Positions 1 through 5,732 of a stretch of 7,245 bases of DNA are shown here, piece after piece. Each line of letters starts with the position of its first letter. Within the stretch, counting starts at the first letter, position 1. The position numbers and the translations under genes are program-made. Origin of the DNA: Saprospiraceae bacterium (lineage in GTDB: Bacteria; Bacteroidota; Bacteroidia; Chitinophagales; Saprospiraceae); the NCBI GenBank assembly GCA_023299965.1, contig JALZVN010000051.1, positions 1-7,245 of the forward strand, in the 5' to 3' direction. Below the pieces are notes generated by a model, which saw only the letters and a list, made by a program, of their open reading frames with translations, was not told where the DNA came from and did not search any database.

Positions 1-489
1 CTGAAGAAGTTGACTGGTAGCGATATTCAAATCAATATTGTTGAGATTCGTAAGCCTGAGCTTGATGCCTACATCGTTGGTGAGCAGATTGCAAAGCAAA
101 TCGAATCTAGAATGAACTATAGAAGAGCTATTAAGATGGCTATTCAATCTACTATAAGAGCAGGTGCAGAGGGAATAAAGGTTAGAATAAGTGGTAGACT
201 TAATGGAGCGGAAATGGCACGTTCAGAAGAATATAAGCAAGGAAGAACTCCATTGCATACATTCAGAGCGGATATTGACTACGCTTTAGTAGAGGCATTA
301 ACGGTCTATGGAAAGATAGGAATCAAAACATGGATTTGTAATGGAGAGGTTCTAGGAAAGAGAGATTTATCACCAAATGTTGGTGTTGATAATAAGAAAG
401 ATAGAAGAGGTGGTGGTAATAGAAGAGGAGGAGGAAGAAGAGACGGTGGTCGTAGAGATGGCGGCAATAGAAGAAATAATAGGAATTAG
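1..489 (+). CDS. rpsC: 30S ribosomal protein S3, 3' part (5' end outside window)
   Basis: S3 lies in the head of the 30S subunit at the mRNA entry channel. The reading frame is open from base 1, so the gene enters from upstream; 162 codons plus stop TAG are visible. By comparison with E. coli S3, about the first 90 residues are missing, including the KH-domain GxxG loop. The visible part holds the end of the KH region and the whole C-terminal domain, with hallmark stretches IRKPELDA, the YRRA helix, GIKVRISGRLNGAEMAR, PLHTFRADIDYA and YGKIGIKTWI. The TTG at position 10 is internal to the protein and not a start. The last 30 or so residues form a low-complexity tail of Arg, Gly, Asn and Asp (RRGGG and RRDGG units), quite unlike the Lys-rich end of E. 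coli S3 but in keeping with Bacteroidota S3 proteins. A long 76-nt gap follows before rplP. The family call is very secure. Confidence 0.97.
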   Translation: MKKLTGSDIQINIVEIRKPELDAYIVGEQIAKQIESRMNYRRAIKMAIQSTIRAGAEGIKVRISGRLNGAEMARSEEYKQGRTPLHTFRADIDYALVEALTVYGKIGIKTWICNGEVLGKRDLSPNVGVDNKKDRRGGGNRRGGGRRDGGRRDGGNRRNNRN

Positions 490-490
490 A

Positions 491-548
491 TAATCAATTA
501 AAAAAGGCGTACCTTTGCCAAACTTTTGAGAAAGGTATTTTTTGATTA
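491..548 (+). promoter_or_regulatory. Long imperfect hairpin in rpsC–rplP gap, possible attenuator or autoregulatory site
   Basis: This non-coding stretch can fold on itself almost end to end. TAATCA (491-496) pairs with TGATTA (543-548), five A (501-505) with five T (538-542), TACCTTT (510-516) with AAAGGTA (531-537), and CAA (519-521) with TTG (526-528) around a 4-nt loop. The 3' arm contains six T in a row (538-543) straight after the AAAGGTA arm, as in an intrinsic terminator, although the stem is AU-rich and therefore weak. A competing hairpin, AAAGG (503-507) with CCTTT (512-516), uses the same CCTTT. Such either/or folding is what attenuators use. The pairings are seen in the sequence; the regulatory role is inference. 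A weak promoter reading of the same bases is also possible. Confidence 0.4.
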
Positions 549-565
549 AAAAATAGGATTAAGAA

Positions 566-985
566 ATGTTACAACCGAAAAGAACAAAATATAGAAAGCA
601 GCAAAAAGGCAGAAATAAAGGCCTTGCTTATCGTGGGAGTACCGTTGATTTCGGTTCTTTTGGTCTTAAAGCATTAGAGCGTGGGAGGTTGACAAGTAGA
701 CAGATAGAAGCAGCGCGTATTGCGATGACTAGATATATGAAGAGAGAGGGTAAGGTTTGGATTAGAGTATTTCCAGATAAGCCAATGACTTCTAAGCCTG
801 CAGAGGTACGTATGGGTAAGGGTAAAGGAGCCCTGGATCATTACGTAGCTCAAATTAAACCAGGTAGAATTATGTTTGAAATGGATGGAGTTCCAATGGA
901 AACAGCAAAAGAGGCGCTTAGGTTAGCTGCTCAAAAGTTACCAATGGCAACTAAAATGGTAGTCCGTAGAGATTTTGAACAATAG
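566..985 (+). CDS. rplP: 50S ribosomal protein L16
   Basis: L16 binds 23S rRNA near the peptidyl transferase centre and the A-site tRNA elbow and is added late in 50S assembly. The 139-residue product has the usual length and near-complete colinearity with E. coli L16: it opens with MLQPKRTKYRK, then GRNKGLA, FGSFGLKALERGRLTSRQIEAAR at about residues 29-51, the RVFPDKP stretch at 67-73, and the loop VRMGKGKG at 81-88 that reaches toward the tRNA. Arg82 in that loop matches the arginine that is hydroxylated in E. coli L16; no statement on modification here is possible. The ATG is fixed by the conserved N-terminus. It is preceded by A-rich sequence (GGATTAAGAA) with no Shine-Dalgarno match. The gene follows the structured 76-nt gap after rpsC and ends in TAG, 32 nt before rpmC. 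Confidence 0.98.
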   Translation: MLQPKRTKYRKQQKGRNKGLAYRGSTVDFGSFGLKALERGRLTSRQIEAARIAMTRYMKREGKVWIRVFPDKPMTSKPAEVRMGKGKGALDHYVAQIKPGRIMFEMDGVPMETAKEALRLAAQKLPMATKMVVRRDFEQ

Positions 986-1017
986 ACATTAATAAAGAAT
1001 AAGTTAATTAAATAAAA

Positions 1018-1272
1018 ATGGCTTCAAGTAAATTTCAAGAATTACAAAGCTTTTCTGATGAAGATTTAAAAGCTGAGCTTTTGACTACAGAAGAACAGTT
1101 TGGAAAGTTAAAATTTGACCATGCAGTTAGAGGTTTGGATAACCCTTTGAGGTTAACTGAAGCTAGAAAGGATATAGCTCGTCTAAAGACAGAGGTTAGA
1201 AGAAGAGAGATAGCTGCTATGACTGAAGAGGAAATCGCAAGTCGCTCAAAAATTAGAGAACGTAGACGATAG
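1018..1272 (+). CDS. rpmC: 50S ribosomal protein L29, with extended C-terminus
   Basis: L29 is a small two-helix protein near the polypeptide exit tunnel, where it helps form the docking site for trigger factor and SRP. The family signature NPLRLTEARKDIARLKT is at residues 42-58, followed by the basic RRRE end of the second helix. The first helix (about 10-36) includes LQSFSDEDLKAELLTTEEQ. At 84 residues the protein is about 20 longer than E. coli L29 (63); the excess is mainly a C-terminal tail with an acidic TEEE patch followed by a strongly basic end (KIRERRR). The tail is in frame and ends at a TAG stop, so it is not a read-through artefact visible here. The start codon is preceded by AAATAAAA without a Shine-Dalgarno. 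It sits between rplP and rpsQ, the standard position. Confidence 0.96.
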   Translation: MASSKFQELQSFSDEDLKAELLTTEEQFGKLKFDHAVRGLDNPLRLTEARKDIARLKTEVRRREIAAMTEEEIASRSKIRERRR

Positions 1273-1297
1273 TTAATATCATAACATTATTTGAATT

Positions 1298-1555
1298 ATG
1301 GCTGAGACGACAAATAAAAAAATAGTAGTAGGTGTAGTAACTAGCGCATCTATGGAAAAAAGCATTACAATAAATGTAGTTAGAAGACTTCGTCATCCTA
1401 TCTATGGTAAGTTTGTAAAGCGCTCAAAGAAGTTCATGGCACACGATGAAACGAATCAGTGTAATGTGGGCGATACAGTTAAGATCACTGAATCTAGACC
1501 ATTGAGTAAGAAGAAGAGATGGCGTTTAGTTGAAATACTAGAAAAAGCAAAATAA
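1298..1555 (+). CDS. rpsQ: 30S ribosomal protein S17
   Basis: S17 is a primary 16S rRNA-binding protein of OB-fold type, important for early assembly of the 30S body. The 85-residue product matches family length. Conserved stretches are the MEKSI turn at 19-23, RHPIYGKFVKRSKKF at 32-46, the HDE motif at 49-51, and GDTVKITESRPLSKKKRW at 58-75, which contains the S17 signature. The first ten residues are variable and hydrophilic, as usual. The ATG lies 25 nt after the rpmC stop, preceded by TTATTTGAATT rather than a Shine-Dalgarno. In E. coli this gene ends the S10 operon; here only 34 nt separate it from rplN, so transcription probably continues into the spc genes. Confidence 0.98.
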   Translation: MAETTNKKIVVGVVTSASMEKSITINVVRRLRHPIYGKFVKRSKKFMAHDETNQCNVGDTVKITESRPLSKKKRWRLVEILEKAK

Positions 1556-1589
1556 TTGTAGGCCTTTTGGCTCTCAAAATAAAATTAAG

Positions 1590-1955
1590 ATGATACAGCA
1601 AGAAAGTAGATTAAAAGTAGCTGATAATAGTGGTGCCAAGGAAGTACTTTGTATAAGAGTACTTGGTGGTTCTAAAAGAAGATACGCCTCAGTAGGGGAT
1701 GTGATAGTTGTATCTGTTAAAGATTCATCTCCAGGTGGAGTAAAGAAAGGAACAGTATCTAAAGCTGTAGTTGTCCGCACCAAGAAGGAAGTGCGTAGAG
1801 CTGATGGCACATATATTAGATTTGATGACAATGCAGTTGTATTGTTAAACGATTCAGAAGAACCTCGAGGAACTCGTATTTTTGGACCTGTAGCTAGGGA
1901 GCTGAGAGACAAAGATTATATGAGAATTGTTTCACTAGCCCCTGAGGTAATATAA
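1590..1955 (+). CDS. rplN: 50S ribosomal protein L14
   Basis: L14 sits at the subunit interface of the 50S, takes part in bridges to the 30S, and is the docking site for the silencing factor RsfS. The 121-residue product is very close to the family length. It begins MIQQESRLKVADNSGAKE, as almost all bacterial L14 do, which fixes the start. Other conserved parts are CIRVLGGSKRRYASVGD (21-37), the signature region AVVVRTKKEVRR-DGTYIRFDDNA (59-82) and GTRIFGPVARELR (94-106). It is the first gene of the spc operon in the E. coli scheme. The 34 nt before it contain only a very small possible hairpin and no recognisable promoter. The ATG directly follows AAATTAAG. Confidence 0.98.
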   Translation: MIQQESRLKVADNSGAKEVLCIRVLGGSKRRYASVGDVIVVSVKDSSPGGVKKGTVSKAVVVRTKKEVRRADGTYIRFDDNAVVLLNDSEEPRGTRIFGPVARELRDKDYMRIVSLAPEVI

Positions 1956-1966
1956 ATTAAGACATT

Positions 1967-2308
1967 ATGCCTTACAAGAAAGTATTAAACCACAAGCATA
2001 AGATTAAGATCAAAAAAGGGGATCAGGTAAAAGTTATATCTGGTTCAAATAAAGGTCTTTCCGGCGAAGTTCTTCAGGTGTTTCCTGCTATGAACAGAGC
2101 AATCGTGGATGGTGTTAATATCAGAAAGAAACACACAAAAGCTACTGCTGAAAATGCAGGAGGTATCATTGATAAGGCTGGTCCTATTGATATTTCAAAT
2201 CTAATGTTACTTGACCCTGCCAATGGAGAGCCTACTAGATTAGGTAGAAAAGAGGTTGAAGGCAAGTTGGTCAGATATTCTAAAAAATCAGGAGAAATTA
2301 TTAAGTAA
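1967..2308 (+). CDS. rplX: 50S ribosomal protein L24
   Basis: L24 is an early assembly initiator of the 50S subunit that binds the 5' end of 23S rRNA and later lies near the tunnel exit. A KOW domain spans about residues 13-50, with the signature KKGDQVKVISGSNKGLSGEV (16-35) and VDGVNIRKKHTK (48-59) behind it. The 113-residue length is slightly over the E. coli protein (104). After this come the conserved IDISNLMLLDP stretch (about 74-84) and a Gly/Lys-rich end. The start lies 11 nt after rplN, preceded by AATTAAGACATT. The stop TAA shares its last base with the ATG of rplE (TAATG), so translation of L24 and L5 is likely coupled. Confidence 0.98.
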   Translation: MPYKKVLNHKHKIKIKKGDQVKVISGSNKGLSGEVLQVFPAMNRAIVDGVNIRKKHTKATAENAGGIIDKAGPIDISNLMLLDPANGEPTRLGRKEVEGKLVRYSKKSGEIIK

Positions 2309-2865
2309 TGAGTTACGTACCTAGACTTAAGAAGAAATATAGAGAAGAGATTAAGGACAAATTAATGGAGCAGTTTAAATACAGCTCTATTATGCAAGTG
2401 CCAAAACTCGTAAAAGTTTGTATCAACCAAGGTGTTGGTCAGGCTACACAAGATAAGAAGCTAGCTGATATCGCTCTCGAAGAGATGTCATTGATAGCGG
2501 GTCAGAAAGCAGTACCAACTAAAGCTAAAAAATCAGTTTCTAACTTTAAGTTAAGGGAAGGAATGACAATCGGAGCTAGAGTTACTCTACGAGATGAGCG
2601 CATGTTCGAATTTCTTGATAGATTGATTACAGTTGCTTTACCAAGAGTAAGAGATTTCCGTGGTATTAATGATAAGAGCTTTGATGGAAGAGGAAATTAC
2701 TCTATGGGTATAACGGAGCAAATTATCTTTCCAGAGATTGATCTAGACAAGATCAATAAGATAACTGGTATGGATATCAATATAATCACTACTGCGAAAA
2801 CTGATGCTGAAGCCCTAGCTTTATTAAAAGAAATAGGTCTTCCATTTAAAAATCAAAGAAACTAA
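2308..2865 (+). CDS. rplE: 50S ribosomal protein L5
   Basis: L5 binds 5S rRNA and forms the central protuberance of the 50S with L18; it also contacts the P-site tRNA and S13. The 185-residue product is a few residues longer than E. coli L5 (179). It opens with YVPRLKKKYREE, followed by the L5 signature VPKLVKVCINQGVG (31-44), GQKAVPTKAKKSVSNFKLREG (65-85), the VTLRDERMFEFLDRL region (92-106), PRVRDFRG (112-119) and the loop FDGRGNYSMGITEQIIFPEI (125-144). The start overlaps the rplX stop by one base, and the conserved N-terminus supports it. The stop is a tandem TAATAA, and rpsN starts only 6 nt after the first stop codon. In E. coli the S8 repressor site lies near the start of this gene; I could not identify an equivalent by eye. 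Confidence 0.98.
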   Translation: MSYVPRLKKKYREEIKDKLMEQFKYSSIMQVPKLVKVCINQGVGQATQDKKLADIALEEMSLIAGQKAVPTKAKKSVSNFKLREGMTIGARVTLRDERMFEFLDRLITVALPRVRDFRGINDKSFDGRGNYSMGITEQIIFPEIDLDKINKITGMDINIITTAKTDAEALALLKEIGLPFKNQRN

Positions 2866-2871
2866 TAAGTA

Positions 2872-3141
2872 ATGGCTAGAAAATCACTTATTGCAAGAGA
2901 GAGAAAGAGAGAGAGAATGGTGGCGAAGTATGCAGATATTCGTAAGCAGCTAAAAGAAGCTGGAGACTGGGATGCGTTAGATAAGCTTCCTAGAAACTCA
3001 TCAAAGAAAAGGTTGCACAACAGGTGCAAGCTTACTGGAAGACCAAAAGGTTATATGAGAGATTTTGGTATTTGTAGAGTTGTTTTTAGAAAAATGGCTT
3101 TAGAAGGTAAGATTCCTGGTATTACTAAAGCCAGCTGGTAA
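2872..3141 (+). CDS. rpsN: 30S ribosomal protein S14, zinc-independent (C-minus) form
   Basis: S14 lies in the head of the 30S, next to S3 and S10, and is needed for late 30S assembly. The 89-residue product is the long form, beginning MARKSLIARERKRE and carrying the signature region RLHNRCKLTGRPKGYMRDF (47-65), followed by GICRVVFRK and the usual end GKIPGITKASW. Only two cysteines are present (52 and 68) and no CxxC pairs, so this is the zinc-free version and not the short zinc-ribbon form of about 61 residues. The codons for RERKRER create a purine GA-rich tract at about 2896-2917. The gene lies between rplE and rpsH in the standard order, with an A/T-rich leader (CTAATAAGTA) before ATG. 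Confidence 0.98.
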   Translation: MARKSLIARERKRERMVAKYADIRKQLKEAGDWDALDKLPRNSSKKRLHNRCKLTGRPKGYMRDFGICRVVFRKMALEGKIPGITKASW

Positions 3142-3165
3142 TTATAAATATTTAATAAGAAGACA

Positions 3166-3570
3166 ATGGCGGTAACAGATCCAATAGCAGATTATTTGAC
3201 TAGAATCAGAAATGCACAGCAAGCTGGGCATAAGATTGTTGAGATTCCTGCATCTAAAATGAAGAAAAGTATTACTGAAATACTTTACGACCAAGGTTAT
3301 ATCCTTAAGTATTTATTTGATGACGATGCTGGAAAGCAAGGTATTATAAAAATTGCATTAAAATACAATCAAAATACTAAGGTACCTGCTATAAGAAAAT
3401 TAGGAAGATATAGTACTCCTGGTTTGAGAAGATATTCTAAAGTTGGTGACATACCAGCTATTATTAATGGTCTTGGTTTGACTATAGTATCTACAAGCAA
3501 AGGAGTAATGACGGATAAGCAAGCGAAGAAGGACAACGTGGGTGGTGAGTTAGTTTGCTACGTATATTAA
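3166..3570 (+). CDS. rpsH: 30S ribosomal protein S8
   Basis: S8 is a primary binder of the 16S rRNA central domain and, in E. coli, the translational repressor of the spc operon. The 134-residue product has typical family length. The N-terminal domain starts TDPIADYLTRIRNA (4-17) and continues with the basic ASKMKKSITEIL helix (29-40). The C-terminal domain carries the family signature STSKGVMTD (109-117), and the protein ends in GGELVCYVY, parallel to the GGEIICYVA end of E. coli S8. The start is supported by the conserved N-terminus and lies 24 nt after rpsN, behind AATAAGAAGACA. Whether it also acts as an autorepressor here cannot be read from the sequence. Confidence 0.98.
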   Translation: MAVTDPIADYLTRIRNAQQAGHKIVEIPASKMKKSITEILYDQGYILKYLFDDDAGKQGIIKIALKYNQNTKVPAIRKLGRYSTPGLRRYSKVGDIPAIINGLGLTIVSTSKGVMTDKQAKKDNVGGELVCYVY

Positions 3571-3593
3571 ATTTAGAATAGAAAATAATAAAG

Positions 3594-4145
3594 ATGTCTA
3601 GAATAGGTAAAGCACCAATAACTATCCCAAGTGGAGTTACTATCGATGTTTCGAAAAGTAATATGGTTACTGTGAAGGGGGCAAAAGGTGAATTAAAGCA
3701 GCAAGTAGATCAAGACTTAGAATTAGGTATTGAAGATGGTGTACTTACGGTAAAGAGACCTACCGATCAGAAAAGACATCGGTCTGTGCATGGACTTTTT
3801 CGCTCTTTAATTAACAATATGGTTATTGGTGTTTCAGAAGGATATACCAAGACAATGGAATTGCATGGTGTAGGTTATAGAGCAAATAATAGTGGTCAGC
3901 TTTTAGAATTGACGCTTGGTTATTCTCACCCTATTTATTTCTATGTTGCCGATGAGGTTAAGATAGAGACAAGTATGGAGAAGGGACAGCCACCAAAAAT
4001 AATGTTGTCTAGTGCTGATAAACAATTAATCGGTCAGATCGCGTCGAAGATTAGAGCATTTAGAAGCCCAGAACCATATAAAGGTAAGGGTATTAGATTT
4101 GCTGGTGAAGAGATTAGAAGAAAGCAGGGTAAGACTGCTGGATAA
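3594..4145 (+). CDS. rplF: 50S ribosomal protein L6
   Basis: L6 binds 23S rRNA near the sarcin-ricin loop and the factor-binding site, and is involved in late 50S assembly. The 183-residue product has the family's usual length and its two repeated alpha/beta domains. The first starts MSRIGKAPITIPSGV (1-15) and includes VTVKGAKGEL (25-34) and the RHRSVHGLFRSLINNMV helix (61-77). The second carries LHGVGYRA (90-97), LGYSHPI (108-114) and the L6 signature PEPYKGKGIRFAGE (159-172), with a basic C-terminus. The start lies 23 nt after rpsH; the leader reads AAAATAATAAAG with no Shine-Dalgarno. The stop TAA falls within a 12-nt all-A/T palindrome, which is probably chance in this base composition. 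Confidence 0.98.
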   Translation: MSRIGKAPITIPSGVTIDVSKSNMVTVKGAKGELKQQVDQDLELGIEDGVLTVKRPTDQKRHRSVHGLFRSLINNMVIGVSEGYTKTMELHGVGYRANNSGQLLELTLGYSHPIYFYVADEVKIETSMEKGQPPKIMLSSADKQLIGQIASKIRAFRSPEPYKGKGIRFAGEEIRRKQGKTAG

Positions 4146-4177
4146 TTATAATTAGAAGCTATTTAATTAAGTATATA

Positions 4178-4531
4178 ATGGGACTTTCAAAGCGTAATAG
4201 TAGGAAGAGAATTCAGAAGAGAATTAGAAAACGTATATCTGGTACACATAGTGTGCCTAGGTTGTGTGTTTTTAGAAGTAACAAGAATATTTCTTGCCAA
4301 GTTATTGACGATGTAAGTGGAGTTACACTCTTTAGCGTTTCTTCTAAGAAGGTTACTGCTGGAGGAGATGGTGGTAAAATTGGTCAGGCTAAAGCGGTAG
4401 GTGCTGCTATAGCGCAATTGGCTAAGGAAAAAAGTATTAATAAAATTATCTTTGATAGATCAGGGTATTTATATCACGGTCGTGTGAAAGCTTTGGCTGA
4501 CGCAGCAAGAGAGAATGGTTTAGAATTCTAA
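4178..4531 (+). CDS. rplR: 50S ribosomal protein L18
   Basis: L18 binds 5S rRNA together with L5 and anchors it to the central protuberance. The 117-residue product equals the E. coli length. The N-terminus is very basic (SKRNSRKRIQKRIRKRISGT, residues 4-23), the part that contacts 5S rRNA. It is followed by PRLCVFRSNKNISCQVIDD (27-45), the AKAVGAAIAQLAKEK helix (71-85) and the conserved end FDRSGYLYHGRVKALADAAR (92-111) with GLEF at the terminus. The start is 32 nt after rplF, behind TAATTAAGTATA. Position between rplF and rpsE is the standard one. Confidence 0.98.
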   Translation: MGLSKRNSRKRIQKRIRKRISGTHSVPRLCVFRSNKNISCQVIDDVSGVTLFSVSSKKVTAGGDGGKIGQAKAVGAAIAQLAKEKSINKIIFDRSGYLYHGRVKALADAARENGLEF

Positions 4532-4547
4532 TCATAGCATAAGAATA

Positions 4548-5066
4548 ATGGCAAATAGAAATCAGAAAAGAGTTAAAGCTTCAGAATCTGAGCTTAAAGA
4601 AAAGTTAGTAAACCTTAACAGGGTAGCGAAAGTTACTAAGGGTGGACGTACATTTAGTTTTGCCGCAGTAGTTGTGGTAGGAGATGGCAAAGGTACAGTT
4701 GGACATGGTCTAGGTAAAGCTAGGGATGTATCAGAATCAATTCAGAAGGCTGTAGATGATGCTAAGAAGAATTTGGTTAAGATTCCTGTTCATAAAGGGA
4801 CTATACCTCACTCTCAAAAAGGTAAATATGGTGCAGGAAAAGTACTTATTAAGCCTGCATCTGAAGGTACAGGTGTAATTGCAGGTGGTGCAATGAGGGC
4901 TGTTTTGGAAATGGCAGGAGTACAGAATGTACTTGCAAAGTCTCAAGGATCATCTAACCCGCACAATGTGGTAAAAGCCACTATTGATGCTTTAAGTAAA
5001 TTAAGGTCACCAATGGATATTGCTCAGACAAGAGGGATTTCTATGGAGAAGTTATTTAAAGGATAA
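4548..5066 (+). CDS. rpsE: 30S ribosomal protein S5
   Basis: S5 lies at the mRNA entry side of the 30S, where it acts with S3 and S4 in mRNA unwinding and decoding fidelity. The 172-residue product has the N-terminal double-stranded-RNA-binding-like fold and the C-terminal ribosomal S5 fold. Visible motifs are LVNLNRVAKVTKGGRTFSF (20-38), VVVVGDGKGTVGHGLGKA (41-58), PHSQKGKYGAGKVLIKPA (87-104), GTGVIAGGAMRAVLEMAG (107-124) and GSSNPHNVVKATIDAL (134-149). The loop KGGR at 31-34 is the region where substitutions give spectinomycin resistance in other bacteria; it looks wild type here. The stop is a tandem TAATAA, and rpmD starts 18 nt after the first stop codon. Confidence 0.98.
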   Translation: MANRNQKRVKASESELKEKLVNLNRVAKVTKGGRTFSFAAVVVVGDGKGTVGHGLGKARDVSESIQKAVDDAKKNLVKIPVHKGTIPHSQKGKYGAGKVLIKPASEGTGVIAGGAMRAVLEMAGVQNVLAKSQGSSNPHNVVKATIDALSKLRSPMDIAQTRGISMEKLFKG

Positions 5067-5084
5067 TAAAGAATAGGAATTATC

Positions 5085-5264
5085 ATGGCTAGAATTAAAG
5101 TAACACAAGTAAAATCAACAATTGATCGCACGAAGCGTCAAAAGAATACTATGATTGCACTTGGTATTAAGAAAATGAATCAATCGGTTGAGCATGAAGC
5201 TACTCCGCAGATTCTTGGAATGGTAAATAAAGTAAACCACTTAGTTGTGGTTGAAGAAATATAA
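5085..5264 (+). CDS. rpmD: 50S ribosomal protein L30
   Basis: L30 is a small 23S rRNA-binding protein of the 50S subunit, present in many but not all bacteria. This 59-residue frame, found by translating the 210-nt interval between rpsE and rplO, begins MARIKVTQVKSTIDRTKRQK and continues TMIALGIKKMNQSVEHEATP, then ends GMVNKVNHLVVVEE plus Ile. The pattern of a short beta strand, the R-x-x-x-T hinge with LGL/I-x-K-(M/R), and a final V-x-H-L-V-x-V strand is diagnostic for L30, and the length matches E. coli (59). The stop is a tandem TAATAA. Its position between S5 and L15 genes is universal in clusters that keep L30. Confidence 0.97.
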   Translation: MARIKVTQVKSTIDRTKRQKNTMIALGIKKMNQSVEHEATPQILGMVNKVNHLVVVEEI

Positions 5265-5276
5265 TAAAAGATAACA

Positions 5277-5723
5277 ATGGAACTTCATAATTTAAGACCA
5301 GCTAAAGGAGCTGTAAAGAGTGGAAAACGTATCGCAAGAGGACAAGGATCCGGTAAAGGGGGTACAGCTACTAGAGGTCATAAAGGACAAAAGTCTAGAT
5401 CAGGTTATAGTAAAAAGAGGAACCATGAGGGTGGTCAGATGCCTTTGCAGATGAGACTTCCTAAGAGGGGCTTCAAAAACCCTAATAGAAAAGAATTTGT
5501 TGTTATAAATTTAGATAGACTGGAATCTATTTATGATAAATTCCGTATTTCTAATATTGATATCGAGTTTTTAGTTACTAATGGTATAGTAAACAAAGAA
5601 GATAAGATCAAAATCTTAGGAACAGGTGAATTAAAGAATAAGCTTAGCATCACTGCTCATGCTGTTTCTGCATCAGCTAAAGAAATGATTGAAAAATCTG
5701 GAAGTACTATAACAATCGCATAA
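5277..5723 (+). CDS. rplO: 50S ribosomal protein L15
   Basis: L15 is a late-binding 50S protein whose long, unfolded, Gly- and Lys-rich N-terminal half threads into 23S rRNA. The 148-residue product is close to the usual 144. The N-terminal half shows the typical signature: LRPAKGAVKSGKRIARGQGS (6-25), GTATRGHKGQKSRSGYSKK (29-47) and EGGQMPLQMRLPKRGFKN (51-68). The globular C-terminal half (about 73-148) has VINLDRLE, then VNKEDKIKILGTGELKNKLS and an AHAVSASAKEMIEKSG helix near the end. The start lies 12 nt after rpmD, behind AAAAGATAACA. Only 9 nt separate it from secY, so the two are surely co-transcribed. Confidence 0.98.
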   Translation: MELHNLRPAKGAVKSGKRIARGQGSGKGGTATRGHKGQKSRSGYSKKRNHEGGQMPLQMRLPKRGFKNPNRKEFVVINLDRLESIYDKFRISNIDIEFLVTNGIVNKEDKIKILGTGELKNKLSITAHAVSASAKEMIEKSGSTITIA

Positions 5724-5732
5724 ATTGCACTG

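Noticed and set aside
10..12. TTG as start codon of the first gene
   Set aside because: The frame is open to base 1 and the product is the later part of S3; the true start lies upstream of the window.
1286..1293. ATTATTTG just before rpsQ as a promoter second box
   Set aside because: The first two positions do not match TAnnTTTG and there is no TTG at the proper distance upstream.
1561..1572. Possible small hairpin GCC-TTTT-GGC between rpsQ and rplN, at the classic S10/spc operon boundary
   Set aside because: Only three G-C pairs plus one G-U, with no T-run after it; too weak to call a terminator.
1574..1912. Open frame of 112 codons on the minus strand opposite rplN
   Set aside because: It lies fully inside a strongly conserved L14 gene, has Ser/Thr/Leu-rich composition typical of antisense shadows, and resembles no family I know.
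2896..2917. GA-rich simple tract in rpsN
   Set aside because: Fully explained by the conserved RERKRER segment encoded with AGA and GAG/GAA codons; the frame is intact.
4143..4154. 12-nt perfect palindrome of only A and T across the rplF stop codon
   Set aside because: All-A/T palindromes are expected by chance in such leaders, and it is not repeated in other gaps.
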